Shown piece after piece: positions 6,505-10,965 of a stretch of DNA of 10,965 nucleotides. Every line of letters begins with the position of its first letter. Position 1 is the first letter of the stretch. This DNA comes from Actinomycetota bacterium (GTDB lineage: Bacteria > Actinomycetota > Acidimicrobiia > Acidimicrobiales > Aldehydirespiratoraceae): positions 1 to 10,965 of the forward strand of contig JAAXHB010000164.1 of NCBI GenBank assembly GCA_012271125.1, in the 5' to 3' direction. The position numbers were made by a program, and so were the translations under genes. Below the pieces are notes generated by a model that searched no databases, was not told the DNA's origin, and saw only the letters and a list, made by a program, of their open reading frames with translations.

Positions 6505-7458
6505 ATGGCTATAGCTGCCATCGACTGCGGCACAAACACCACACGTCTGCTCATCGCCGAAAACGCCTCCGCCGCCTCACAACGTCAGTTCCTTGAAAGC
6601 CGTGCTGAGATAACTCGCCTCGGCGCCGGCGTTGATAAGACCAACAAGCTCGCCCCCGATGCCATCGCACGCACCCTCGATTGCCTACGTGACTACAAGA
6701 AACTGCTCGACCAGCATCAGGTCACTTCCCTGCGAGCCGTCGCCACCTCCGCCACTAGAGACGCCTACAACCGCGCCGACTTCCTAACCGCCGCCACCGC
6801 CATTCTCGGCACCGAGATGGAAGTCCTATCAGGCCAAGACGAAGCCAAGCTCAGCTTCCAAGGCGCAACCGCATCCCTTGACCCCGCCACCGGCCCCTTT
6901 CTGGTACTCGACATCGGCGGCGGCTCCACCGAACTCTCCTACGGCACACAAGACCAATCCACAGCCATATCAATGGATATCGGCAGCGTGCGCCTCACTG
7001 AACAACACATTGCCAATGATCCACCCCTCCCCGAAGAGCTTTCCGCCGTTTTGTCGGTCATCGGCCTCCACCTCGACGACGCCACCCGTGCGCTCGGAGA
7101 GTTAGACCCTTCTACCCAGCTGATCGGCGTAGCCGGCACTGTCACCACTATCGCCGCGGTTGAAATCGGTCTCGCCGAATATGACAGCGACGCCATTCAT
7201 CATTTCAACCTCAGCAAAGCCGCCGCCGAAGACGTTTTCCGCAACCTCGCCGTCGAACCCCTAGCAGATCGCATCCACAACCCTGGCCTTGACCCTCGCC
7301 GAGCTGATGTAATCGTCGCCGGTGCCTGCATCCTCGTCGGCGTAATGCGCCACTTCGGTTTCAGCGACTGCCTTGTCTCCGAATCCGACCTTTTAGATTC
7401 CTTACTCCTAGATTTAGACCCTAAGGCACCCGACCTGCTTAGCACGCAATTGACGTAA
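6505..7458 (+). CDS. ppx: Exopolyphosphatase / guanosine pentaphosphate phosphatase (Ppx/GppA family)
   Basis: The product is 317 residues, the short single-module form common in actinobacteria, lacking the C-terminal HD-like domain of E. coli Ppx. It belongs to the ASKHA fold. The first phosphate loop is IDCGTNTTRLLI (6-17), LSGQDEAKLSF carries the catalytic Glu, the second phosphate loop is VLDIGGGSTEL (about 134-144), and GVAGTVTT (208-215) is the third nucleotide or phosphate-binding segment. It would hydrolyse terminal phosphate from polyphosphate or pppGpp. Short actinobacterial homologs are reported to favour short-chain polyP; this one's preference cannot be seen. It closes the conserved block and is followed by a 140-nt intergenic region. 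Confidence 0.95.
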   Translation: MAIAAIDCGTNTTRLLIAENASAASQRQFLESRAEITRLGAGVDKTNKLAPDAIARTLDCLRDYKKLLDQHQVTSLRAVATSATRDAYNRADFLTAATAILGTEMEVLSGQDEAKLSFQGATASLDPATGPFLVLDIGGGSTELSYGTQDQSTAISMDIGSVRLTEQHIANDPPLPEELSAVLSVIGLHLDDATRALGELDPSTQLIGVAGTVTTIAAVEIGLAEYDSDAIHHFNLSKAAAEDVFRNLAVEPLADRIHNPGLDPRRADVIVAGACILVGVMRHFGFSDCLVSESDLLDSLLLDLDPKAPDLLSTQLT

Positions 7459-7479
7459 GCAAGAAATGTGCAAGGAGGG

Positions 7480-7583
7480 GGTTTGTGCGAGCTTTTGAAA
7501 CGATCGAGCCGTAGCGAGAAACACTGGGCCTGTGAAGGAAGGGCCGAGCGTTAAGCGGCTTGGTTTCAAAAATCGCACAAACC
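7480..7583 (+). ncRNA. Candidate structured RNA or long imperfect hairpin between ppx and the acetyltransferase gene
   Basis: An outer stem pairs 7480-7501 with 7563-7583: 11 perfect pairs (GGTTTGTGCGA with TCGCACAAACC), a small 2x1 internal loop, then TTTT/AAAA and GAAAC/GTTTC. A second stem pairs 7506-7511 (GAGCCG) with 7556-7561 (CGGCTT), and 7512-7516 (TAGCG) with 7549-7553 (CGTTA), leaving a 2-nt bulge; each half needs a G-U wobble. An apical GGCC (7527-7530) can pair with GGCC (7542-7545) around a purine-rich loop. G-U pairs in the inner stem favour RNA folding over a plain DNA palindrome. There is no T-run, so it is not a standard Rho-independent terminator. It could be a small RNA, a leader of the acetyltransferase mRNA, or a processing element after ppx; no known family is recognised. 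Confidence 0.45.
7485..7514 (+). CDS. Possible 9-codon leader ORF with strong Shine-Dalgarno
   Basis: AAGGAGG at 7472-7478 is the best ribosome-binding match in the window and lies 6 nt before a GTG at 7485. The ORF encodes MRAFETIEP and stops at TAG 7512-7514. It is in the same frame as the downstream acetyltransferase but separated from it by two stops (TAG, then TGA at 7533-7535). Its codons lie inside the 5' arm of the long hairpin, so translating it would disrupt the fold, as in a leader-peptide switch. The SD could also be fortuitous purine-rich sequence. Confidence 0.25.
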   Translation: MRAFETIEP

Positions 7584-7598
7584 GCCGACGTTGTAACC

Positions 7599-8261
7599 AT
7601 GGCTAGCGTCAAGGCTGTGACGAAGCAGGTCGGACGCCGAGTCATGCTGCGACCTTTAATGGCCCGTGACTTCAACGCGTGGAGAGACGTAAGACGCAGA
7701 AATACTGAGTGGCTCAAACAGTGGGAACCAAGGATTCCAGTCGGTGCTTATGACATTGTCGAAGACCCGCAGGGTTTCACCGCACGTTGCGAAGTCCAGT
7801 CGCAGGAACGCAGCGACGGCAGGGCTTACGGCTTCGGCATATTCATCGACGGTCATTTGCGTGGCGAGATGAACTTGACCGCGATTCAGCGTGGCCCGTT
7901 TCAGTCCTGTTATCTCGGTTACTGGATCGACCAGGACGTTGCTGGCAACGGCTACACGCCCGAAGCATTAGTCGTGGCAATGCGTTTCGGTTTCGAAACC
8001 TTGCGATTGCACAGGATGCAGGTCGCAATCGTGCCCCGCAACGCGGCCAGCCTGCGTGTGGTCGAAAAACTAGGCCTGCGCCACGAGGGAACAGCGCAGC
8101 GTTACGTGCAGATCAACGGCATCTGGGAAGATCATCATCGTTTTGCGATAACTGTTGAGGAATGGCTTCAGCGTGCCGATGAGCTGTTGCGCAAATGGGT
8201 CTTCCCTGACCACGAAACAAGTAGCCGCCCGCAACGTCATTTGACTTCAGTGAAGCTGTAA
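7599..8261 (+). CDS. GNAT family N-acetyltransferase, RimJ/RimL-like
   Basis: The product is 220 residues from ATG 7599. The N-terminal VMLRPLMARDFNAWRDVRRRNTEWLKQWEP is typical of RimJ/RimL-type acetyltransferases. Then come GIFIDGHLRGEMNL, the acetyl-CoA strand and loop YLGYWIDQDVAGNGYTPEAL (105-124; the Q-x-x-A-G-N-G loop is the pyrophosphate-binding motif) and RMQVAIVPRNAASLRVVEKLGLRHEG (139-164). The family acetylates protein N-termini (for example ribosomal proteins) or small amines; the substrate is unknown. A TTG 39 nt upstream in frame (7560) falls within the 3' arm of the hairpin and is less likely. ATG 7644 is another possibility. Its base usage differs from its neighbours: more G-rich on the coding strand, fewer C-ending codons. 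It is followed after 3 nt by the exporter gene. Confidence 0.9.
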   Translation: MASVKAVTKQVGRRVMLRPLMARDFNAWRDVRRRNTEWLKQWEPRIPVGAYDIVEDPQGFTARCEVQSQERSDGRAYGFGIFIDGHLRGEMNLTAIQRGPFQSCYLGYWIDQDVAGNGYTPEALVVAMRFGFETLRLHRMQVAIVPRNAASLRVVEKLGLRHEGTAQRYVQINGIWEDHHRFAITVEEWLQRADELLRKWVFPDHETSSRPQRHLTSVKL

Positions 8262-8264
8262 CCC

Positions 8265-9587
8265 TTGTCCGACACGGACCAACAACCGCGAGGGCTGCGC
8301 CGCACCTTCCAATCACTCGGCTACCGCGACTACCGACTGTTTTGGATCAGTGGACTTATTTCCAACACGGGCAGGTTTTTCCAAGTCCTAGCCCTGCCAA
8401 TCATCATCTGGGAGCTCACCTCTGACCCTCGCTGGGTTGGTTTCACCGGTTTCGCACAGTTCATCCCTATGGCATTAATCGCACCGGTCGCCGGCCCAAT
8501 AGCCGACCGCTTCCCGCGCCGCAAAGTGCTCCTTGTCACCCAGTCACTGATGCTGGCATTTTCGATGGTGTTCGCCGTCATGTGGTGGAGCGGCATCAAG
8601 TCCCCTTGGGCATACGCCGGCGTCGCCCTTTTCGCCGGCACTTCAGCCGGCCTAAACCTCCCCGCTTGGCAAGCCTTCGTCAGCGAACTCGTGCCCCGCA
8701 ATCTGATGCTCAACGCCATCACCCTCAACTCTGCGCAGTTCAACTCGTCACGCCTCGCCGGCCCTGTCCTCGCAGGCATAACAATCGCCTCCGCTGGTCC
8801 CGGAACCGCCTTCACCGTTAACGCAGTCTCGTTCCTAGCTGTAATCGGTGCCCTGTTGTTGATGCGCACACCCGGCACTATCAAACCCAACCCGAAACCC
8901 ATGCGCCCAATTCATGACATGTTCGACACGATGCGCTACATCCGCACCCGCCCCGGCATCGACATCGCTATCGCCACCGTCAGTCTTGTCGGCTTCTCCG
9001 GGTTGTCAATTCAGGTACTGAGCGTGATCTTCGCCGAAGAAAACTTCGACCAAGGCCCCGAGGGTTACGGACTCATGTTGACCATGCTCGGCGTAGGCAC
9101 TGTCATATGCGTCCCCTTCGTAGCTTCACTCGGTGATTGGATGCCCCGTTCAAAAATCCAAGCCGTTTCGCTATGCGTCTACGGGTTGGCGCTACTCAGC
9201 CTGGCATTATCGCCAACTTTTTTCCTCGCGCTCGTTTCGATGGCATTCGTCGGAGCGGCTCACCTCACCACAGCCAGCACGCTCAACACAACCGTCCAGC
9301 TCCAAGTCGACGAAGAAGGTCGCCGAGCCCAAGTCCTCGCGGTCTACATGATGGCGTTGCTGTTCTCAGCACCCTTAGGTCAGCTTGTCTTAGGACAACT
9401 CATTGACGTCATCGGCACCCGACCTACCTTCGCCCTCTCAGGCGCAGCCCTGCTCGCCGCAACGCTCGCACTGATCCTTAGCGGACGTCTCAAGCGTTTC
9501 GATTGCGAAGACGGTGTCTACGAACCAGATGTCTTCCCCGAAGTCCATCCCACAACTCCAGCTCCACCCTGCCCCCGCCCTACGTAG
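8265..9587 (+). CDS. MFS transporter, MFS_3 (EntS-like transmembrane secretion effector) family
   Basis: The product is 440 residues with about 12 hydrophobic segments in two halves joined by a cytoplasmic loop near residues 205-235. The N-terminal FQSLGYRDYRLFWISGLISNTGRFFQVLALPIIIWEL is typical of MFS_3 proteins. Motif A is GPIADRFPRRK (77-87), and GTSAGLNLPAWQAFVSELVPRNLMLNAITLNSAQFNSSRLAGPVLAG is the family's conserved TM4-TM5 stretch. Members export siderophores, drugs or peptides using the proton gradient. The C-terminus is a Pro-rich tail. The TTG at 8265 starts 3 nt after the acetyltransferase stop, so the two genes probably form an operon. This raises the possibility of a linked modification-and-export function, which is inference. 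Confidence 0.92.
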   Translation: MSDTDQQPRGLRRTFQSLGYRDYRLFWISGLISNTGRFFQVLALPIIIWELTSDPRWVGFTGFAQFIPMALIAPVAGPIADRFPRRKVLLVTQSLMLAFSMVFAVMWWSGIKSPWAYAGVALFAGTSAGLNLPAWQAFVSELVPRNLMLNAITLNSAQFNSSRLAGPVLAGITIASAGPGTAFTVNAVSFLAVIGALLLMRTPGTIKPNPKPMRPIHDMFDTMRYIRTRPGIDIAIATVSLVGFSGLSIQVLSVIFAEENFDQGPEGYGLMLTMLGVGTVICVPFVASLGDWMPRSKIQAVSLCVYGLALLSLALSPTFFLALVSMAFVGAAHLTTASTLNTTVQLQVDEEGRRAQVLAVYMMALLFSAPLGQLVLGQLIDVIGTRPTFALSGAALLAATLALILSGRLKRFDCEDGVYEPDVFPEVHPTTPAPPCPRPT

Positions 9588-9611
9588 CCATTCGTTTACT
9601 CCGGCCCCTAG

Positions 9612-9646
9612 GCGTTGACCCTAAGCGTTGACCCTAAGCATTGACA
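9612..9646. repeat. Tandem 13-bp repeat, about 2.7 copies
   Basis: The unit GCGTTGACCCTAA occurs at 9612-9624 and 9625-9637. A third, partial and diverged copy (GCATTGACA) is at 9638-9646. The array lies between two convergent genes and runs into the stop codon and last codons of the nuclease gene. On the - strand each full unit contains a TAG, so the nuclease stop is backed up by a second one. No hairpin or T-run that would make it a terminator is visible. Confidence 0.8.
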
Positions 9647-10710
9647 TAGTTAGTCCTTTCTTCCAAATACTTAGTCCCCTCCTCGCATTCCACCTGAAGA
9701 GTGCACCAGTTGCAAGGCGGTCCCGTGTTCTTCTTCGGCGTCGTCTTGTCCTGAGTCAGTTCCTGGTGTCGTCCAATGGCATCAGCAACTCGCCGAATCG
9801 TCGCATCTAGGAGCTCTTGACTGACTTCTTCCACAGACAAGTCCCCATCATCTAGATACAACGACATCAGCAACCGCGGCGGCACTCCGCTGCGCATCGT
9901 CTCCAACAACGCATAGAACCGCAAGTCGTCTCGATGGTTTGGTTGTTGCCAACCAGTCTTGAAATCAATGATGACCTTGTTCGCCACCAAGCCGTCGTCA
10001 GCTTCGGCACTCTTATCGCCATCAGATTTGTCACTCCAAGATTCGCCATCTTCGACAGCTTCCTTTGCGCCGGCAGGCTCCCCAGCGCCTGGATTAAGCA
10101 CCAGGTCAACTACTCCGCTGAGCCTCACTTTTCCACCAAGCAATGTCCCTGCGAGCCGAGTCTCTGTCACAGGATTCATGCTGTTATTAATTGGCGGAAA
10201 GCACTCCACAATCTTGCTTACCCGCTCCACCACACCCGATTTCAAGGTTGCCATATCTGCTTCGGAACAATCCTGCAAGAAGGCTGCCATGCTCTCGTTA
10301 TCCGACATCATTTGTTCCACCGCGTCCATAACTAGTTGCTCTACCGCCGCATCGGCAAGATCGTTGGCATTGATACCGCCTTCCATATTGAACGCAAGCT
10401 CCAGTGCCTTGTGGCTCACCGTCCCCACAGCATTCTTGGTATTCCACTCAAATTTGTGAAACCGTTCCGCTAAAAACTTTTCCTCACACCCCAGCACTCC
10501 GCTAAGCCGATGCTTGTTAAAGAACACCTCGTGGTCTCCGTCAGCCAGTTTCGGCGCCTTGTCATTAATCGCATCTTCCAAGCGCTCCTTGGCAGTAATC
10601 CGTATGTCGCGCGGAAACACCGGTCGCTGATCTGCTGGCACTTCCAGCACCGCCAGCACCGACTCCTGCACCGGATTCAAACCCGTCCCGATTGGTGTCA
10701 TTTCACTCAT
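9634..10710 (-). CDS. RecB-family PD-(D/E)XK nuclease with Cas4/AddB-like Fe-S cysteines
   Basis: The product is 358 residues. Core nuclease motifs are GTVSHKALEL (H100), RLSGVVDLVL (D202) and KVIIDFKTG (D249, K251), matching the H ... D ... D-x-K layout of RecB/AddB/Cas4 nucleases (PDDEXK_1). Cys75 in LGCEEKF plus Cys333-x2-Cys336-x5-Cys342 near the C-terminus give the one-plus-three cysteine pattern of the 4Fe-4S staple in AddB and Cas4. An acidic, low-complexity insertion (about 208-244) separates the two catalytic Asp strands. The ATG at 10710 is chosen because GGAAAGG lies 7 nt upstream. An in-frame ATG at 10761 falls inside the divergent inverted repeat. It likely acts in DNA repair or end processing; stand-alone homologs are common in actinobacteria. 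No CRISPR genes are nearby. Confidence 0.88.
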   Translation of the reverse strand: MSEMTPIGTGLNPVQESVLAVLEVPADQRPVFPRDIRITAKERLEDAINDKAPKLADGDHEVFFNKHRLSGVLGCEEKFLAERFHKFEWNTKNAVGTVSHKALELAFNMEGGINANDLADAAVEQLVMDAVEQMMSDNESMAAFLQDCSEADMATLKSGVVERVSKIVECFPPINNSMNPVTETRLAGTLLGGKVRLSGVVDLVLNPGAGEPAGAKEAVEDGESWSDKSDGDKSAEADDGLVANKVIIDFKTGWQQPNHRDDLRFYALLETMRSGVPPRLLMSLYLDDGDLSVEEVSQELLDATIRRVADAIGRHQELTQDKTTPKKNTGPPCNWCTLQVECEEGTKYLEERTNYVNA

Positions 10711-10717
10711 TATTTCG

Positions 10718-10724
10718 CCTTTCC
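10718..10724 (-). promoter_or_regulatory. Shine-Dalgarno sequence of the nuclease gene
   Basis: GGAAAGG reads on the - strand from 10724 to 10718 and ends 7 nt before the ATG at 10710. It decides the start in favour of 10710 over the upstream in-frame ATG at 10761. Confidence 0.65.
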
Positions 10725-10738
10725 GTTGAGCTGATCTA

Positions 10739-10761
10739 TGTCTAGCGGAGGGGTATGACAC
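10739..10761 (-). promoter_or_regulatory. Candidate promoter of the nuclease gene, GTGTCATAC box plus -10
   Basis: On the - strand GTGTCATAC (10761-10753) is followed by 8 nt (CCCTCCGC) and then TAGACA (10744-10739). The geometry resembles the mycobacterial RecA-independent DNA-damage promoter (TTGTCRGTG-N8-TANNNT, PafBC-controlled). Only the TGTC-purine core, the N8 spacing and the TA match; the rest of the box and the last -10 base differ. A start of transcription near 10732 would leave a short leader with the Shine-Dalgarno at 10724-10718. A damage-inducible nuclease is plausible, but the regulator is inferred. Confidence 0.4.
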
Positions 10762-10801
10762 AAGTCGGGAACCACGAGCTTTGATTTAGTGTCATACCCC
10801 T
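10749..10801. repeat. Perfect 13-bp inverted repeat in the divergent intergenic region
   Basis: AGGGGTATGACAC (10749-10761) and GTGTCATACCCCT (10789-10801) are exact reverse complements separated by 27 nt. The two copies sit one in front of each divergent gene, each pointing toward its own gene. This favours duplicated operator or -35 boxes over a hairpin terminator. The spacer has no other clear structure. Confidence 0.9.
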
Positions 10802-10811
10802 GTGCGAATAT
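10789..10811 (+). promoter_or_regulatory. Candidate divergent promoter for the gene at 10818
   Basis: GTGTCATAC (10789-10797) is followed by 8 nt (CCCTGTGC) and then GAATAT (10806-10811), the same spacing as the copy on the other strand. The hexamer ends six bases before the ATG at 10818, so the transcript would be leaderless. GAATAT is a weak -10 (an overlapping TATTTT at 10809-10814 is an alternative), and the call rests mainly on the symmetry of the two boxes. Confidence 0.38.
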
Positions 10812-10817
10812 TTTCAC

Positions 10818-10965
10818 ATGACCACAAATGCACTTGACTTTGCCGAGCTTGCTCGGCACATCGTCCAAGCTCTGGCAGGTTCCGACCTTGTCGTGCCCAC
10901 CTTTGCAAGCCCTCCAAAGGATCCCGACGTGGATCGCTCCATCAAGCGGCGCAACGGCTCGCCGC
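10818..10965 (+). CDS. Unrecognised protein, 3'-truncated by window edge
   Basis: The frame is open from ATG 10818 to the window end, giving 49 codons. It begins MTTNALDFAELARHIVQALA, a probable amphipathic helix, then SDLVVPTFASPPKDPDVDRS, then a basic patch (IKRRNG). No signal peptide or membrane segment is visible in this part. I do not recognise the family. It has no Shine-Dalgarno sequence, which fits leaderless expression from the adjoining promoter-like box. It is divergent from the nuclease gene and may share its regulation. Confidence 0.7.
   Translation, partial: MTTNALDFAELARHIVQALAGSDLVVPTFASPPKDPDVDRSIKRRNGSP

Noticed and set aside
7517..7550. Resemblance of the hairpin tip (GAAGGAAG) to the conserved apex of bacterial SRP 4.5S RNA
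   Set aside because: The diagnostic AGCA/GCAGCC segment after the tetraloop is missing (GGGCC instead) and the 5' CAGG partner strand is not present, so the shared 8 bases look coincidental.
7480..7583. The long inverted repeat as a miniature transposable element
   Set aside because: No flanking target-site duplication is seen, no second copy occurs in the window, and the inner stem relies on G-U pairs, which points to RNA structure. A genome-wide copy search would settle it.
8330..8902. 190-codon open frame on the - strand
   Set aside because: It lies wholly opposite the MFS transporter, whose motif A and membrane pattern are clear; no motif supports the antisense frame.
9588..9660. Rho-independent terminator between the convergent exporter and nuclease genes
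   Set aside because: The gap contains a direct tandem repeat but no stable GC hairpin followed by a T-run on either strand.
10711..10761. Start of the nuclease at the upstream ATG (10761), adding 17 residues
   Set aside because: That ATG lies within the perfect inverted repeat and upstream of the promoter-like -10, and the ATG at 10710 has a good Shine-Dalgarno sequence.
10801..10818. LexA/SOS box around GCGAATATTTTC
   Set aside because: The actinobacterial LexA site is a near-palindrome of the CGAAC-N4-GTTCG type; only GAA and TTC half-letters match here, at the wrong spacing.

Overview
The window looks like a chromosomal piece of a moderately high-GC actinobacterium. The gene order eno - FtsB/DivIC-like - DUF501 - ppx/gppA is an actinobacterial hallmark, also seen in Mycobacterium tuberculosis at Rv1023-Rv1026. 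The class cannot be fixed from sequence alone; an Acidimicrobiia-type lineage is my guess. Coding strands are C-rich with C-ending codons, and several genes use GTG or TTG starts or appear to be leaderless.

Region 1 (1-1198): the 3' two-thirds of enolase, then a short membrane protein of the septum-initiator type. A 22-codon ORF bridges the two, with ATGA overlaps at both ends.

Region 2 (1213-6038): a tightly packed block on the + strand. It holds a hotdog acyl-CoA thioesterase, then a MoxR-type AAA+ ATPase (CoxD-like), a VWA protein (CoxE-like), an XdhC/CoxF-like protein, a MobA-like nucleotidyltransferase (MocA type) and a CoxG-like SRPBCC protein. Five of the six genes are the accessory set that matures molybdenum hydroxylases such as aerobic CO dehydrogenase or xanthine dehydrogenase-like enzymes. 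No catalytic large, medium or small subunit gene is present. The block sits inside the otherwise conserved eno-ftsB-DUF501-ppx synteny, and its genes run directly into DUF501 with overlaps or gaps of a few bases.

Region 3 (6039-7458): DUF501 and a short Ppx/GppA exopolyphosphatase, completing the housekeeping block.

Region 4 (7459-9587): an intergenic stretch that can fold into a long imperfect hairpin of about 104 nt (candidate structured RNA), then a RimJ-like GNAT acetyltransferase and, 3 nt later, an MFS_3-type exporter. The acetyltransferase differs visibly in base usage from its neighbours.

Region 5 (9588-10965): a tandem 13-mer array between convergent genes, then, on the - strand, a RecB-family PD-(D/E)XK nuclease with a Cas4/AddB-like four-cysteine signature and an acidic insertion. 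A divergent intergenic region follows with a perfect 13-bp inverted repeat. Each arm lies at the same distance from a -10-like hexamer on its own strand, suggesting paired divergent promoters reading one shared box. The window ends in the 5' part of an unrecognised + strand gene. No tRNA, rRNA, CRISPR array, transposase or convincing Rho-independent terminator was seen.
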